DNA of 64,000 nucleotides from Isoptericola halalbus (GCA_009663185.1 VJZX01000004.1:162252-226251); one strand, 5' to 3'; positions 26,074 to 40,205 are shown, numbered from the stretch's first letter. Translations and numbers: made by a program. Notes: a model not told the origin generated them from the letters alone.

Positions 26074-26256
26074 TCACTCGACCTCCTCGACGGTGACGAG
26101 GTGCGCCACCGTGGCGACCATGCCGCGGATCTCCGGACGGTCCTCCTTCACGGCGGTGTCGCCGATCCGCTTGAGGCCGAGGGTCCGCAGCGTGTCACGC
26201 TGGTTCTGCTTGCCGCCGATGGCGGACTTGACCTGGGTGACCTTGAGTCGAGCCAT
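26074..26256 (-). CDS. rpmD: 50S ribosomal protein L30
   Basis: Small large-subunit protein of 60 residues, [20 protein letters not shown] and on to [17 protein letters not shown]. Its ATG shares one base with the rpsE stop (TGATG), so it is translationally coupled. Confidence 0.95.
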   Translation of the reverse strand: MARLKVTQVKSAIGGKQNQRDTLRTLGLKRIGDTAVKEDRPEIRGMVATVAHLVTVEEVE

Positions 26257-26927
26257 CACGCACCCACCTTCTCGCCGGCCTTCTCGGCCGCCTTGTCGGC
26301 GAGGCCGGCAGCCTGCGCGCGCAGGAGCGCGGCCGGGGCCACGTGCTCGAGCGGCAGACCACGGCGCGCGGCCACGGCGGCCGGCTCCTCGAGACCCTTG
26401 AGGGCCGCGACGGTCGCGTGCACGATGTTGATCGAGTTCGACGAGCCGAGCGACTTGCTCAGGACGTCGTGGATGCCGGCGCACTCCAGCACGGCGCGCA
26501 CCGGACCACCGGCGATCACACCGGTACCCGGCGAGGCCGGACGCAGGAACACGACGCCGGCGGCCTCCTCACCCTGGACCGGGTGCGGAATGGTGCCCTG
26601 GATGCGTGGGACGCGGAAGAAGTTCTTCTTCGCCTCCTCCACACCCTTGGCGATCGCCGCGGGCACCTCCTTGGCCTTGCCGTAGCCGACACCGACCGTG
26701 CCGTCGCCGTCGCCCACCACCACGAGCGCGGTGAAGCTGAAGCGACGACCACCCTTGACGACCTTGGCGACGCGGTTGATCGTCACCACACGCTCGACAA
26801 AGGCGTTCTTCTCGGCCGCGTCGCCGCGGCGGTCACCTCGACGGTCGTCGCGCCGGTTGGAGCGGCGGCCGTCGTTCTTGGACTCGTTGGCGCCCTGAGG
26901 GGCGCCGGTGCGCTGCCCTGCAGCCAT
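26256..26927 (-). CDS. rpsE: 30S ribosomal protein S5
   Basis: Accuracy-related 30S protein of 223 residues. The core has [43 protein letters not shown] and [21 protein letters not shown] basic, disordered N-terminus (about 40 residues rich in Arg, Asp and Asn) and an Ala/Glu-rich C-terminus are actinobacterial additions. Its ATG shares a base with the stop of the 14-codon ORF that fills the gap from rplR. Confidence 0.96.
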   Translation of the reverse strand: MAAGQRTGAPQGANESKNDGRRSNRRDDRRGDRRGDAAEKNAFVERVVTINRVAKVVKGGRRFSFTALVVVGDGDGTVGVGYGKAKEVPAAIAKGVEEAKKNFFRVPRIQGTIPHPVQGEEAAGVVFLRPASPGTGVIAGGPVRAVLECAGIHDVLSKSLGSSNSINIVHATVAALKGLEEPAAVAARRGLPLEHVAPAALLRAQAAGLADKAAEKAGEKVGA

Positions 26928-26971
26928 CAGAGGATCCTCATCTTCCGTGCGTACTCGGGGAGGTCGGCCAT
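26927..26971 (-). CDS. 14-codon ORF joining rplR and rpsE
   Basis: [14 protein letters not shown]. Its ATG shares one base with the rplR stop (TGATG) and its TGA shares one base with the rpsE ATG (TGATG). The whole gap between the two ribosomal genes is therefore an exactly fitted open frame with the same stop/start overlap used elsewhere in the operon. It includes GAGG about 8 nt before rpsE, so it may act as a coupling leader for rpsE. It has no recognisable domain, and chance cannot be excluded at this length. Confidence 0.4.
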   Translation of the reverse strand: MADLPEYARKMRIL

Positions 26972-27342
26972 CACAGCTCCAGCCCCGCTTCCCGGGCGCC
27001 GTCGGCGACCGCAGCCACCCGACCGTGGTACTTGTTGCCGCCGCGGTCGAAGACCACGGACTCGACGCCGGCAGCCTTCGCGCGCGCCGCGACCAGCTCG
27101 CCGACCTTGCGGGCCTTGGCGGTCTTGTCGCCGTCGAACGCGCGCAGGTCGGCCTCGAGAGTCGAGGCCGAGGCGACGGTCTTGCCGACCGCGTCGTCCA
27201 CGACCTGCGCCACCATGTGGCGCGAGGAACGGGTCACGACGAGGCGAGGACGCGCCGCGGTGCCCTTGATCTTCTTGCGCAGGCGGAGGTGGCGGCGCTG
27301 ACGAGCGACGGCCTTGCCCTTGCCGAGAACCTTGAGAGCCAT
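26971..27342 (-). CDS. rplR: 50S ribosomal protein L18
   Basis: 5S rRNA-binding protein of 123 residues. Motifs are [44 protein letters not shown] and [26 protein letters not shown]. The ATG shares one base with the rplF stop. A GTG one codon upstream overlaps the same stop and would add one residue. Confidence 0.95.
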   Translation of the reverse strand: MALKVLGKGKAVARQRRHLRLRKKIKGTAARPRLVVTRSSRHMVAQVVDDAVGKTVASASTLEADLRAFDGDKTAKARKVGELVAARAKAAGVESVVFDRGGNKYHGRVAAVADGAREAGLEL

Positions 27343-27878
27343 CACTTACCAGCCTTTCCGACCTTGCGGCGGACGACCTCGCCGGCGTAGCGCACGCCCT
27401 TGCCCTTGTAGGGCTCGGGCTTGCGGATCTTGCGGATGTTCGCTGCGACCTCGCCGACCTGCTGCTTGTCGATGCCGGCCACCGTGAACTTCGTCGGGCT
27501 CTCGACCGTGAAGCTGATGCCCTCCGGCGGCGTGACCGTGACGGGGTGCGAGAACCCGAGGGCGAACTCGAGGTCGCTACCCTTCGCCGTCACGCGGTAA
27601 CCGGTGCCGACGATCTCGAGCTTCTTCTCGTAGCCCTGGGTCACACCGGCGACGATGTTGGCGAGGAGCGAGCGGGTGAGGCCGTGCAGCGCACGGGAGG
27701 AGCGCTCGTCGTCAGGACGGGCGACGACGAGGTTGCCGTCCTCCTGAGCGACCGTGATGGGCGCGGGCACCGTGTGCTCGAGGGTCCCCTTGGGGCCCTT
27801 GATCGTCACGAGCGCGCCGCTGATGGTGACGTCCACGCCGGCCGGGACCGGAACGGGGAGCCTGCCGATTCGAGACAT
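27342..27878 (-). CDS. rplF: 50S ribosomal protein L6
   Basis: Large-subunit protein near the sarcin-ricin loop, 178 residues. [20 protein letters not shown] opens it; the second repeat ends with [29 protein letters not shown]. The ATG follows GGAAAGGAG at good spacing. Confidence 0.96.
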   Translation of the reverse strand: MSRIGRLPVPVPAGVDVTISGALVTIKGPKGTLEHTVPAPITVAQEDGNLVVARPDDERSSRALHGLTRSLLANIVAGVTQGYEKKLEIVGTGYRVTAKGSDLEFALGFSHPVTVTPPEGISFTVESPTKFTVAGIDKQQVGEVAANIRKIRKPEPYKGKGVRYAGEVVRRKVGKAGK

Positions 27879-27897
27879 GGCGTGTCTCCTTTCCGGA

Positions 27898-28296
27898 TTA
27901 CCAGACGTAGGCGAGGACTTCCCCGCCGACGCCCTTGGCCTGGGCCTGCTTGTCCGTCAGGAGGCCGGAGGACGTGGACAGGATCGCCACGCCCAGACCG
28001 CCGAGGACCTTGGGCAGGTTGGTGGACTTCGCGTACACGCGCAGGCCGGGCTTCGACACGCGGCGCACGCCGGTCAGGGCGCGCTCGCGGCTCGGGCCGT
28101 ACTTGAGCGTCAGGGTGAGGTTCTTGCCCACCTTCGCGTCCTCGACGCTCCAGCCGACAATGTAGCCCTCGGCCTGCAAGATCTCTGCGATGTGCGACTT
28201 CAGCTTCGAGTGCGGCATGGTCACCGTCTCGTGGTGGGCCGAGTTCGCGTTGCGCAGACGCGTCAGCATGTCTGCGATCGGGTCGGTCATCGTCAT
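27898..28296 (-). CDS. rpsH: 30S ribosomal protein S8
   Basis: Central-domain assembly protein of 132 residues that in E. coli also represses its operon. [39 protein letters not shown] and [17 protein letters not shown]...EVLAYVW are typical. A short hairpin lies just upstream, between it and rpsN. Confidence 0.96.
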   Translation of the reverse strand: MTMTDPIADMLTRLRNANSAHHETVTMPHSKLKSHIAEILQAEGYIVGWSVEDAKVGKNLTLTLKYGPSRERALTGVRRVSKPGLRVYAKSTNLPKVLGGLGVAILSTSSGLLTDKQAQAKGVGGEVLAYVW

Positions 28297-28329
28297 TGGG
28301 CTCTAGCCCTTCCTCGCCGGGGTATCCGG

Positions 28330-28348
28330 GCGGTGCGCTGCGCACCGC
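28330..28348 (-). other. Intra-operon hairpin between rpsN and rpsH
   Basis: GCGGTGCG (28330-28337) and CGCACCGC (28341-28348) form an 8-bp stem with a 3-nt loop in the 74-nt gap. It could be a processing or partial-termination site, or an S8-binding structure; the sequence does not decide. Confidence 0.35.
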
Positions 28349-28370
28349 TCGGACCTACGGCGTAGTGGTT

Positions 28371-28556
28371 TTACCAGCTGCTCTTGGTGACGCCGGGGAG
28401 CTCGCCACGGTGGGCCATCTCCCGCAGGCAGATCCGGCACAGGCCGAACTTGCGGTAGACCGAGTGCGGACGGCCGCACCGCTGGCACCGGGTGTAGGCG
28501 CGAACCGCGAACTTCGGCTTGGCGTTCGCCTTGTTGATCAGGGCCTTCTTCGCCAT
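28371..28556 (-). CDS. rpsZ: 30S ribosomal protein S14, zinc-binding type Z
   Basis: Head protein of 61 residues with a CxxC-x12-CxxC zinc site (CQRC and CRIC). This is the C+ form, so it depends on zinc; a zinc-free paralogue may exist elsewhere. It starts 1 nt after the rplE stop. Confidence 0.96.
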   Translation of the reverse strand: MAKKALINKANAKPKFAVRAYTRCQRCGRPHSVYRKFGLCRICLREMAHRGELPGVTKSSW

Positions 28557-28557
28557 G

Positions 28558-29130
28558 TCAGTTCTCCTTGAAGGGGAAGCCGAGACGGCGCAGCAGGGAG
28601 CGGCCCTCGTCGTCGGTCGTCGCCGTCGTGACGATCGTGATGTCCATGCCACGGACGCGATCGATCTTGTCCTGGTCGATCTCGTGGAACATCGACTGCT
28701 CCGTGAGGCCGAAGGTGTAGTTCCCGTGGCCGTCGAACTGCTTCGGCGACAGGCCGCGGAAGTCGCGGATGCGCGGCAGCGCGATCGACAGCAGGCGGTC
28801 GAGGAACTCCCACATGCGGTCACCACGGAGCGTGACGTGCGCACCGATCGGCATGCCCTCGCGCAGCTTGAACTGCGCGATCGACTTGCGGGCCTTCGTG
28901 ACCTGCGGCTTCTGTCCGGTGATCGCGGTCAGGTCGCGGATCGCACCCTCGATCAGCTTGGAGTCCTTGGCGGCGTCACCGACACCCATGTTGACGACGA
29001 TCTTGGTCAGACCGGCGACCTGGTGGATGTTGGAGTGACCGAACTCCTCGCGGAGGGCCGAGAGGATGTCCTCGCGGTACTTCTGCTTGAGGCGCGGCAG
29101 GGCCGGGGCCTCGAGAGTGGTCTCGGTCAT
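28558..29130 (-). CDS. rplE: 50S ribosomal protein L5
   Basis: 5S rRNA-binding protein of 190 residues. Blocks are [38 protein letters not shown] [42 protein letters not shown] and [20 protein letters not shown]. The ATG shares one base with the rplX stop. Confidence 0.96.
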   Translation of the reverse strand: MTETTLEAPALPRLKQKYREDILSALREEFGHSNIHQVAGLTKIVVNMGVGDAAKDSKLIEGAIRDLTAITGQKPQVTKARKSIAQFKLREGMPIGAHVTLRGDRMWEFLDRLLSIALPRIRDFRGLSPKQFDGHGNYTFGLTEQSMFHEIDQDKIDRVRGMDITIVTTATTDDEGRSLLRRLGFPFKEN

Positions 29131-29471
29131 CAGATGTCCTTCCCGGAACGCTTGGCGTAGCGCACGCGCACCGTGCGGGTCCGGCCGTCGCGCTCGACCT
29201 GCTCGGTGCGGAAACCGGCACGGGTGGGCTTCTTGGTCTCCGGGTCGACGAGCATCACGTTGGACACGTGGATCGGCGCCTCGACGGTCTCGATGCCGCC
29301 CGTGCGGGTGCCACGCGCCGTCTGACCGGCCTTCACGTGCTTCGTCACGCGCTGCACGCCCTCGACCACGACGCGGTCGGAGTCCGTGAGGACCTCCAGG
29401 ACGCGGCCCGTCTTGCCCTTGTCGCGACCGGCGATCACGATCACCTGGTCGCCCTTCTTGATCTTCGCCAT
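29130..29471 (-). CDS. rplX: 50S ribosomal protein L24
   Basis: Assembly-initiator protein of 113 residues with an N-terminal KOW motif ([22 protein letters not shown]). The middle has [15 protein letters not shown] and [19 protein letters not shown]. It follows rplN by 2 nt. Confidence 0.96.
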   Translation of the reverse strand: MAKIKKGDQVIVIAGRDKGKTGRVLEVLTDSDRVVVEGVQRVTKHVKAGQTARGTRTGGIETVEAPIHVSNVMLVDPETKKPTRAGFRTEQVERDGRTRTVRVRYAKRSGKDI

Positions 29472-29473
29472 GG

Positions 29474-29842
29474 TCAGAGCACCTCCGGGGCGAGCGAGAT
29501 GATCTTCATGAACCGCTTGTCGCGCAGCTCACGGCCGACCGGGCCGAAGATACGGGTGCCGCGAGGCTCGCCGTCGTTCTTCAGGATCACGGCGGCGTTC
29601 TCGTCGAACTTGATGTAGGAACCGTCCGGACGACGGCGCTCCTTGGCGGTCCGGACGACCACGGCCTTGACCACGTCGCCCTTCTTCACGTTGCCGCCCG
29701 GGATCGCGTCCTTGACGGTGGCGACGATGGTGTCGCCGATACCGGCGTAGCGACGACCAGAACCACCGAGAACGCGGATGCAAAGGATCTCCTTGGCACC
29801 CGTGTTGTCGGCGACCCGAAGTCGCGACTCCTGCTGGATCAT
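29474..29842 (-). CDS. rplN: 50S ribosomal protein L14
   Basis: Intersubunit-bridge protein of 122 residues. [41 protein letters not shown] and [20 protein letters not shown] are diagnostic. The 128-nt gap upstream contains a strong hairpin. Confidence 0.97.
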   Translation of the reverse strand: MIQQESRLRVADNTGAKEILCIRVLGGSGRRYAGIGDTIVATVKDAIPGGNVKKGDVVKAVVVRTAKERRRPDGSYIKFDENAAVILKNDGEPRGTRIFGPVGRELRDKRFMKIISLAPEVL

Positions 29843-29924
29843 CGATTGATCTCCTGTCGTCGAGCTGGTTCTCGTCCCGATGCGTGTCGGGCGAGCCTGG
29901 CCGAACGGATAGTTGCTGTGTGCG

Positions 29925-29963
29925 CCGTGGCGGGCCGCATACGTGTGTCACGGCCCACCACGG
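29925..29963 (-). other. Long hairpin between rpsQ and rplN
   Basis: CCGTGGCGGGCCG (29925-29937) pairs with CGGCCCACCACGG (29951-29963), 12 Watson-Crick pairs and one wobble, around a 13-nt loop. It is the largest structure inside the S10/spc block and sits 7 nt past the rpsQ stop. It may set the L14-and-beyond level relative to the upstream genes. Confidence 0.5.
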
Positions 29964-29970
29964 CCGAAGG

Positions 29971-30264
29971 TCACTTGGCCTTCTCGAGGATCTCCACGAG
30001 GCGCCACCGCTTGGTCGCGGACAGCGGGCGGGTCTCCATGATGACGACCAGGTCGCCGATACCGGCGGTGTTCTGCTCGTCGTGCGCCTTCACCTTGTTG
30101 GTGCGACGCATGACCTTGCCGTAGAGGGGGTGCTTCACGCGGTCCTCGACCTCGACGACGATGGTCTTCTCCATCTTGTCGCTGACGACGTAGCCGCGGC
30201 GCACCTTGCGCGTGCCGCGCTCGGTCGCCTCGACGCCGGCAGCCGTGTTCGTGTTGTCGCTCAT
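29971..30264 (-). CDS. rpsQ: 30S ribosomal protein S17
   Basis: OB-fold 30S protein of 97 residues, [39 protein letters not shown] and [24 protein letters not shown] 30264 is chosen because GAGG is 5 nt upstream; a GTG at 30279 overlaps the rpmC stop. The N-terminus is a polar extension of about 20 residues. Confidence 0.95.
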   Translation of the reverse strand: MSDNTNTAAGVEATERGTRKVRRGYVVSDKMEKTIVVEVEDRVKHPLYGKVMRRTNKVKAHDEQNTAGIGDLVVIMETRPLSATKRWRLVEILEKAK

Positions 30265-30271
30265 CGGTGCC

Positions 30272-30511
30272 TCACTCACTCACGCTCGGGGCCGTACGGA
30301 TGCCGAGCTCGCGCTCGCGCAGGATCGTGTAGATCCGCGCGATGTCGCGCTTCACGGCCTTGAGCCGGCCGTGGGACTCCAGCTGGCCGGTGGCGGCCTG
30401 GAAGCGGAGGTTGAAGAGCTCCTCCTTGGCCTTCTTCAGCTCGGCGACGAGCTTCTCGTCGTCGAAGCCGTCCAGGTCGGCAGGGGCCATGCCCTTGGTT
30501 CCGACTGCCAT
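30272..30511 (-). CDS. rpmC: 50S ribosomal protein L29
   Basis: Exit-tunnel-rim protein of 79 residues, a helical hairpin: [29 protein letters not shown], then [23 protein letters not shown]. Its ATG shares one base with the rplP stop. Confidence 0.95.
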   Translation of the reverse strand: MAVGTKGMAPADLDGFDDEKLVAELKKAKEELFNLRFQAATGQLESHGRLKAVKRDIARIYTILRERELGIRTAPSVSE

Positions 30512-30930
30512 CAGTTCGCACCACCCTCGCGCACCACGAAACGGCACTTCATCGGGAGCTTGTGGATCGCACGGCGCATGGCCTCACGAGCCAGCGGCTC
30601 CGGGACACCGGCCAGCTCGAAGACGATGCGGCCGGGCTTGACGTTGGCGACCCACCACTCGGGCGAGCCCTTACCCGAACCCATGCGGGTCTCGGCGGGC
30701 TTCTTGGTCAGGGGGCGGTCCGGGTAGATGTTGATCCAGACCTTGCCGCCACGCTTGATGTGGCGGGTCATCGCGATACGAGCAGCCTCGATCTGACGGT
30801 TGGTGACGTAGGCGGGCTCGAGGGCCTGGATGCCGTAGTCGCCGAACGCGATCGTGGTTCCACCCTTCGCCGCGCCGGAGCGCGACGGGTGGTGCTGCTT
30901 GCGGTGCTTGAGCCTGCGGGGGATCAGCAT
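30511..30930 (-). CDS. rplP: 50S ribosomal protein L16
   Basis: A-site-proximal large-subunit protein of 139 residues. [43 protein letters not shown] and [21 protein letters not shown] are standard. It begins 3 nt after rpsC. Confidence 0.97.
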   Translation of the reverse strand: MLIPRRLKHRKQHHPSRSGAAKGGTTIAFGDYGIQALEPAYVTNRQIEAARIAMTRHIKRGGKVWINIYPDRPLTKKPAETRMGSGKGSPEWWVANVKPGRIVFELAGVPEPLAREAMRRAIHKLPMKCRFVVREGGAN

Positions 30931-30933
30931 GAC

Positions 30934-31776
30934 TCAGGCCTCCGTTCCGGACTCGGGGGCCGCAGCCTGCTCGGCCGGGGCCGCGTCGGACGCACCCGCC
31001 TCGGCGGCGGGCTGACCCGGACGCTCGGTACGCTCGGGGCGACGACCACCGCGACGCTCACCACGCTCTCCACGCTCACCACCACGGCCACGGCCCTGAC
31101 GGGGCCCGGCAGCGGCCTGCTGCGCGGCGAACTCCTTCTCGGTGATGTCGCCCTTGTAGATCCACACCTTCACGCCGATACGGCCGAAGGTCGTGCGGGC
31201 CTCGAAGAAGCCGAAGTCGATGTTCGCGCGGAGCGTGTGCAGCGGCACGCGGCCCTCGCGGTAGAACTCCGACCGGCTCATCTCGGCGCCGCCGAGACGG
31301 CCGGAGACCTGCACGCGGATGCCCTTCGCGCCGGCGCGCTGCGCGGACTGGATGCCCTTGCGCATGGCACGGCGGAAAGAGACGCGGCTCGCCAGCTGCT
31401 CGGCGATGCCCTGCGCGACGAGCTGCGCGTCGATCTCCGCGTTCTTGACCTCGAGGATGTTGAGCTGGACCTGCTTGCCCGTGAGCTTCTCGAGCTCGCC
31501 GCGGATGCGGTCGGCCTCGGCGCCCCGGCGGCCGATCACGATGCCCGGACGCGCCGTGTGGATGTCCACGCGGACGCGATCGCGGGTGCGCTCGATCTCG
31601 ACCTTGGAGATGCCGGCCCGCTCGAGGCCGGTGCTCATGAGCTTGCGGATCTGGACGTCCTCACGGACGTAGTCGCGGTACCGCTGACCGGGCTTGGTGC
31701 TGTCGGCGAACCAGCGCGACCGGTGGTCGGTGGTGATGCCGAGGCGGTACCCGTGCGGGTGAACCTTCTGCCCCAC
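30934..31776 (-). CDS. rpsC: 30S ribosomal protein S3
   Basis: mRNA-entry protein with helicase role, 280 residues. The N-terminal KH domain has [23 protein letters not shown]; the C-terminal S3 domain has [31 protein letters not shown] in pieces. About 60 C-terminal residues are extra: an Arg/Gly/Glu repeat ([20 protein letters not shown]) then an acidic Ala/Pro end. GTG 31776 overlaps the rplV stop (TAGTG). Confidence 0.95.
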   Translation of the reverse strand: MGQKVHPHGYRLGITTDHRSRWFADSTKPGQRYRDYVREDVQIRKLMSTGLERAGISKVEIERTRDRVRVDIHTARPGIVIGRRGAEADRIRGELEKLTGKQVQLNILEVKNAEIDAQLVAQGIAEQLASRVSFRRAMRKGIQSAQRAGAKGIRVQVSGRLGGAEMSRSEFYREGRVPLHTLRANIDFGFFEARTTFGRIGVKVWIYKGDITEKEFAAQQAAAGPRQGRGRGGERGERGERRGGRRPERTERPGQPAAEAGASDAAPAEQAAAPESGTEA

Positions 31777-32144
31777 TATCGGGCCCCTTCCTTCTGCTCA
31801 CGCGGTGCGACGACCACCGTGATGTGGCTGGTGCGCTTGAGGACCCGGCTCGCACGGCCCTGCGCACGGGGGCGGAACCGCTTGAGGGTCGGGCCCTCGT
31901 CCACGTACGCCTCCGCGACGAAGTAGTCCGACTCGTCGAAGCGCTCGCTCGCGCGGTCGGCCTTCACCCGGGCGTTCGCGACGGCGCTCTCCACGACCTT
32001 GCGGACGGGCTCGCTCGCTGCCTGCGGCGCGAACTTCAGCACCGCGACGGCCTCGGCGGCCTGCTTGCCACGGATGAGGTCCACGACGCGCCGGGCCTTC
32101 TGGGGCGTGACGCGGACGAACCGCGCCTGCGCCTTGGCTTCCAT
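31776..32144 (-). CDS. rplV: 50S ribosomal protein L22
   Basis: Exit-tunnel protein of 122 residues. [35 protein letters not shown] and the tunnel loop region [24 protein letters not shown] are clear. AAAAGGA precedes the ATG. It lies 44 nt from rpsS. Confidence 0.96.
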   Translation of the reverse strand: MEAKAQARFVRVTPQKARRVVDLIRGKQAAEAVAVLKFAPQAASEPVRKVVESAVANARVKADRASERFDESDYFVAEAYVDEGPTLKRFRPRAQGRASRVLKRTSHITVVVAPREQKEGAR

Positions 32145-32188
32145 TGCTGTCCTGCTTCCTTTTCTCAGACCGTCCAGGTCGCGCCGCG

Positions 32189-32470
32189 TCAGCGGCGGCG
32201 ACCCTTCTTGTCGTCCTTCACGTGGCCGCGGAAGGTCCGCGTGGGTGCGAACTCGCCGAGCTTGTGTCCGACCATCGACTCGGTCACGAAGACCGGCGTG
32301 TGCTTCCGACCGTCGTGGACGGCGAAGGTGTGGCCGAGGAAGTCGGGCGTGATGACCGACCGACGGGACCAGGTCTTGATGACGTTCTTGGTCCCCTTCT
32401 CGTTCTGAGCGTCCACCTTCTTCTGCAGGTGGTCGTCGACGAAGGGGCCCTTCTTCAGGCTACGAGGCAT
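32189..32470 (-). CDS. rpsS: 30S ribosomal protein S19
   Basis: Head protein of 93 residues: [62 protein letters not shown] in family order, and a basic end. It follows rplB by 14 nt. Confidence 0.97.
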   Translation of the reverse strand: MPRSLKKGPFVDDHLQKKVDAQNEKGTKNVIKTWSRRSVITPDFLGHTFAVHDGRKHTPVFVTESMVGHKLGEFAPTRTFRGHVKDDKKGRRR

Positions 32471-32484
32471 CTGTCAGGCTCCTA

Positions 32485-33321
<837 letters not shown>

Positions 33322-33352
33322 GGAAGATGTCCTCGATCTGCTCTCGTCCGGC

Positions 33353-33655
33353 TCAGCCGACCGGACCACCGAAGATGTCGATCGTGCCCTCGCGGAGGGT
33401 GACGATCGCACGCTTCGTGTCCTTGCGCTTGCCCAGGCCGTAGCGCGTGCGGCGCGTCTTGCCCTTGCGGTTGATCGTGTTCACCGAGTCGACCTTGACG
33501 CCGAAGACCTGCTCGACCGCGATCTTGATCTCGGTCTTGTTGGCCCGCGGGTCCACGACGAAGGTGTACTTGCCCTCGTCGAGGAGGTTGTAGGACTTCT
33601 CGGAGACGACCGGCGCGATCAGGATGTCGCGCGGGTCCTTCGTCACGGCGGTCAC
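33353..33655 (-). CDS. rplW: 50S ribosomal protein L23
   Basis: Tunnel-exit protein of 100 residues that docks trigger factor and [44 protein letters not shown] is the family core in order. GTG 33655 overlaps the rplD stop (GTGA). A second GTG three codons later is also possible. Confidence 0.95.
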   Translation of the reverse strand: MTAVTKDPRDILIAPVVSEKSYNLLDEGKYTFVVDPRANKTEIKIAVEQVFGVKVDSVNTINRKGKTRRTRYGLGKRKDTKRAIVTLREGTIDIFGGPVG

Positions 33656-34362
33656 TTGGTGGCCTCCTCGGTGGTCTCGGCCTCGGCGGCCGCCTCGGCC
33701 TCCGTGGCGACGGCCTTCACCGACTTGCCCGTGGCCGGGCCGGCGAGGAACGCGGCGAGCGCGCCCTCGGTGAAGACGATGTCGTCGGAGACGAGCACGT
33801 CGTAGGTGTTGAGCTGGTCCGCCGGGAGCAGGTGGACCCGCTCGACGTTGCGGAGCGACTTGATCGTCAGCTCGTCCGAACGCTCGATGACGACGAGCAC
33901 GTGCGTGCGGTCGGTCAGCGACTCGAGCGTCTTGACCGCCGTCTTGGTCGACGGCGCGCCGGCGAGGCCGAAGCCCGACACGACGTGCACGCGACCGGCG
34001 CGGGCGCGGTCGGACAGGGCACCGCGGAGCGCGGCGGCCTTCATCTTCTTCGGGGTGCGCTGGTCGTAGCTGCGCGGCTGCGGGCCGTGGACGACGCCAC
34101 CGCCGGCGAACTGCGGGGCGCGCGTCGAACCCTGGCGGGCGCGGCCGGTGCCCTTCTGCTTGTACGGCTTCCTGCCACCACCGCGGACCTCGCCGCGGGT
34201 CTTGGTGGCGTGCGTACCCTGGCGGGCCGCGGCGCGCTGCGCGACGACCACCTGATGGATCAGCGGGACGTTGGTGACGACGTCGAACACCTCGGCGGGG
34301 AGCTCGGCGGTGCCGGCCTTCTTGCCCGTGGCGTCGAGCACGTCGACGGTCTGGTTAGCCAT
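33652..34362 (-). CDS. rplD: 50S ribosomal protein L4
   Basis: Tunnel-constriction protein of 236 residues. [39 protein letters not shown] is the conserved loop in order. The C-terminal 30 residues are an acidic Ala/Glu/Thr tail common in actinobacteria. ATG 34362 lies 5 nt past the rplC stop; a GTG at 34371 would overlap it. Confidence 0.95.
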   Translation of the reverse strand: MANQTVDVLDATGKKAGTAELPAEVFDVVTNVPLIHQVVVAQRAAARQGTHATKTRGEVRGGGRKPYKQKGTGRARQGSTRAPQFAGGGVVHGPQPRSYDQRTPKKMKAAALRGALSDRARAGRVHVVSGFGLAGAPSTKTAVKTLESLTDRTHVLVVIERSDELTIKSLRNVERVHLLPADQLNTYDVLVSDDIVFTEGALAAFLAGPATGKSVKAVATEAEAAAEAETTEEATK

Positions 34363-34367
34363 TGGTG

Positions 34368-35021
34368 TCACGCACCCTTCGCGGCGGTACGCACGAGGAC
34401 GACGCCACCCTTGGGGCCGGGAACCGCGCCCTTGACGAGCAGCAGACCCTTCTCGGCGTCGACCGCGTGGACGGTCAGGTTCTGCACGGTCTGGCGGGCG
34501 TGGCCCATGCGACCGGCCATGCGCAGGCCCTTGAACACGCGCGACGGCGTCGACGCGCCACCGATCGAGCCCGGCTTGCGGTGGTTGCGGTGCGCACCGT
34601 GCGAGGCACCCACGCCGGCGAAGCCGTGGCGCTTCATGACACCGGCGGTGCCCTTGCCCTTGGTGGTGCCGACGACGTCGACCACGGCGCCCGCCTCGAA
34701 GGCGGCGGCGGTGATCTCCTGGCCGAGCGAGAACTCGGCGGCGTCGGAGGTGCGGACCTCGGCCACGTGGCGGCGCGGCGTGACGCCGGCCTTCTCGAAG
34801 TGGCCCTTGAGCGGCTTGGTGACCTTGCGCGGGTCGATCTGGCCGGCGGCGAGCTGGACGGCCGCGTAGCCGTCGGACTCCGCCGAGCGGACCTGCGTCA
34901 CCACGTTGGTGGGGACGGCCACGACGGTGACGGGCACGAGGCGGCCCGCGTCGTCCCACAGCTGCGTCATGCCGAGCTTGGTGCCGAGCACCGCGGTCAC
35001 GTTCTTCTGCTGGTTGGTCAT
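34368..35021 (-). CDS. rplC: 50S ribosomal protein L3
   Basis: Early-assembly protein of 217 residues. [42 protein letters not shown] and [33 protein letters not shown] are the diagnostic runs. It follows rpsJ by 11 nt. Confidence 0.97.
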   Translation of the reverse strand: MTNQQKNVTAVLGTKLGMTQLWDDAGRLVPVTVVAVPTNVVTQVRSAESDGYAAVQLAAGQIDPRKVTKPLKGHFEKAGVTPRRHVAEVRTSDAAEFSLGQEITAAAFEAGAVVDVVGTTKGKGTAGVMKRHGFAGVGASHGAHRNHRKPGSIGGASTPSRVFKGLRMAGRMGHARQTVQNLTVHAVDAEKGLLLVKGAVPGPKGGVVLVRTAAKGA

Positions 35022-35032
35022 GATCTCCAGCC

Positions 35033-35341
35033 TCAGAGCTTGATCTCGATGTTCACGTCGGCCGGCAGGTCGATGCGCATCAGCGAGTCGACGGCCTTCG
35101 GCGTGGGGTCGATGATGTCGATCAGCCGCTTGTGCGTGCGCATCTCGAAGTGCTCACGGCTGTCCTTGTACTTGTGAGGCGACCGGATGACGGTGAAGAC
35201 GTTCTTCTCCGTCGGCAGCGGCACCGGACCCACGACCGTCGCACCAGCGCGAGTGACCGTGTCGACGATCTTGCGCGCCGAGCTGTCGATCACTTCGTGG
35301 TCGTAGGACTTGAGCCGGATGCGGATCTTCTGTCCCGCCAT
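35033..35341 (-). CDS. rpsJ: 30S ribosomal protein S10 (NusE)
   Basis: 30S head protein and antitermination partner of NusB/NusG, 102 residues: [60 protein letters not shown]. It is the first gene of the S10 operon, after a leader of about 320 nt. Confidence 0.97.
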   Translation of the reverse strand: MAGQKIRIRLKSYDHEVIDSSARKIVDTVTRAGATVVGPVPLPTEKNVFTVIRSPHKYKDSREHFEMRTHKRLIDIIDPTPKAVDSLMRIDLPADVNIEIKL

Positions 35342-35667
35342 GGCGTCGTCTGACTCTCTCTCTCGAACCGCTACTGTCCGACCCCCGCGCTCGGGCGTGT
35401 CGCGCTTGGCGACGTACCCGGGCGCACACCTACCCGGTGAGGGGCCGTTGAATGTGGGCCGCATCGCGGACCACGACGTTTGTCCAGCCTGTCGAGACAT
35501 GTGTCCCGCGGGGCGCTCGTGCGTGTCGACAGCAAGCCCCGCGACTCCCCCACCAAGGAGGAGGACCGCTCAGGTCGTGCGACCGCCCCGGAGGGCCGGC
35601 ACACGCACTGCGGTGCTACACACTGTTCGACACGAGAAAGAACGCGCCCGTGACAGGCAACCGGACC

Positions 35668-35697
35668 ATCTTGCCACACGGTTCCGCAGGAATCCAA
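35668..35697 (-). promoter_or_regulatory. Promoter of the S10 operon
   Basis: On the minus strand TTGGAT (35692-35697) and CAAGAT (35668-35673) are 18 nt apart. The expected start is about 35661, giving a leader of about 320 nt. Confidence 0.5.
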
Positions 35698-35735
35698 CCC
35701 GGAACCGTGTGACCCTGCACCCAGACGGGCACGCA

Positions 35736-35770
35736 CCGAGGCCCGGACCCCTGCGGGGCCCGGGCCTCGG
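35736..35770 (-). terminator. Hairpin terminator after tuf
   Basis: CCGAGGCCCGG (35736-35746) pairs perfectly with CCGGGCCTCGG (35760-35770), with a further inner CCCC/GGGG stem. It lies about 50 nt past the tuf stop. Confidence 0.7.
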
Positions 35771-35819
35771 TGGCGTCAGATGGAGCTCAGCTCCCCAGGA
35801 TCACTCGGTGATCAGGCGA

Positions 35820-37016
<1,197 letters not shown>

Positions 37017-37142
37017 TGGGGTCCTCCTGGGACTTGGGTAGATGTTCCGAACGTAGCGAGTGTCGGCCGATCAAGCCTAACCCTCGGGGCGTTGCGGTTT
37101 CCTACAGGTTGATGGTTGTGCTGGTCGTCGACCTGTGGGGAC

Positions 37143-39245
<2,103 letters not shown>

Positions 39246-39281
39246 GGTGTCTTACCCCTCGGGTCAGTGGGTCGTCGGGAA

Positions 39282-39354
39282 CCGGGGCCGGAGGACCGGC
39301 CCCCGGCCGGCTCCGGATCCGCGGACGGCCCCGGGGGGTACCCGGGGCCGTCCG
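39282..39354 (-). terminator. Tandem hairpins after rpsG
   Basis: CGGACGGCCCCGGG (39322-39335) pairs perfectly with CCCGGGGCCGTCCG (39341-39354). Just beyond, CCGGGGCCGG (39282-39291) pairs with CCGGCCCCCGG (39296-39306) with one bulge. They separate rpsL-rpsG from fusA. Confidence 0.65.
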
Positions 39355-39360
39355 AGCGCA

Positions 39361-39831
39361 TCACCAGCGGTAGTGCGCGAAGGCCTTGTTCGACTCGGCC
39401 ATCTTGTGCATGTCCTCGCGGCGCTTGACCGCGGCACCGAGGCCGTTCGAGGCGTCGAGGATCTCGTTCATCAGGCGCTCGGTCATCGTCTTCTCGCGGC
39501 GGGCGCGCGAGAAGTCCGTGAGCCAGCGCAGCGCGAGGGTCGTCGAGCGGGTGGGACGCACCTCGACCGGGACCTGGTAGGTCGCACCGCCGACGCGGCG
39601 GGAGCGGACCTCGAGCGCCGGACGGACGTTCTCGAGCGCGCGCTTGAGGACGACGACCGGGTCCTGGTCGGTCTTGGCACGGACGCCCTCGAGGGCGCCG
39701 TAGACGATCGACTCGGCGGTGGACTTCTTGCCGTCGAGGAGCACCTTGTTGATGAGCTGCGTCACGACGGGCGACCCGTAGACGGGGTCGATGATGAGCG
39801 GCCGCTTCGGGGCCGGACCCTTACGAGGCAT
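39361..39831 (-). CDS. rpsG: 30S ribosomal protein S7
   Basis: Head-assembly protein of 156 residues: [60 protein letters not shown]. Its ATG shares one base with the rpsL stop. Confidence 0.97.
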   Translation of the reverse strand: MPRKGPAPKRPLIIDPVYGSPVVTQLINKVLLDGKKSTAESIVYGALEGVRAKTDQDPVVVLKRALENVRPALEVRSRRVGGATYQVPVEVRPTRSTTLALRWLTDFSRARREKTMTERLMNEILDASNGLGAAVKRREDMHKMAESNKAFAHYRW

Positions 39832-40205
39832 CAGGCCTTCTCCTTCTTCGCGCCGTAGCGGCTCCGCGCCTGCTTGCGGCCCTTGACACCCTGGGTGTCG
39901 AGCGCGCCACGGACGATCTTGTAGCGGACGCCGGGGAGGTCCTTCACACGACCACCGCGAACGAGCACGATCGAGTGCTCCTGCAGGTTGTGGCCGACGC
40001 CGGGGATGTACGCGGTGACCTCGGTACCGGAGGAGAGCTTCACACGCGCGACCTTGCGGAGCGCCGAGTTCGGCTTCTTGGGGGTGGTGGTGTACACACG
40101 GGTGCACACGCCGCGCCGCTGCGGGGAACCCTTGAGGGCCGGGGTCTTCGACTTCCCGGCCTTCGAGGTCCGGCCCTTGCGGACGAGCTGCTGGATCGTA
40201 GGCAC
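39831..40205 (-). CDS. rpsL: 30S ribosomal protein S12
   Basis: Decoding-centre protein of 124 residues. The [14 protein letters not shown] loop has Lys43 and the VKDLPGV loop Lys88, the wild-type residues at the streptomycin-resistance positions. GTG 40205 ([12 protein letters not shown]) is the family start. It leads the rpsL-rpsG unit behind a strong promoter. Confidence 0.97.
   Translation of the reverse strand: MPTIQQLVRKGRTSKAGKSKTPALKGSPQRRGVCTRVYTTTPKKPNSALRKVARVKLSSGTEVTAYIPGVGHNLQEHSIVLVRGGRVKDLPGVRYKIVRGALDTQGVKGRKQARSRYGAKKEKA

Larger units (their letters stand above)
35342..35819. other. 478-nt tuf-rpsJ spacer
   Basis: There is no gene. From the tuf side it holds the tuf terminator (35736-35770), a good promoter (35668-35697), and a GC-rich leader. 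Within the leader GCGGGGC and GCCCCGC near 35510 and 35547 can pair. An L4-dependent leader as in E. coli cannot be recognised. Confidence 0.5.

Noticed and set aside
35342..35735. Small protein gene in the tuf-rpsJ spacer
   Set aside because: Frames there lack ribosome sites and conserved composition; the region is better explained as promoter and leader.
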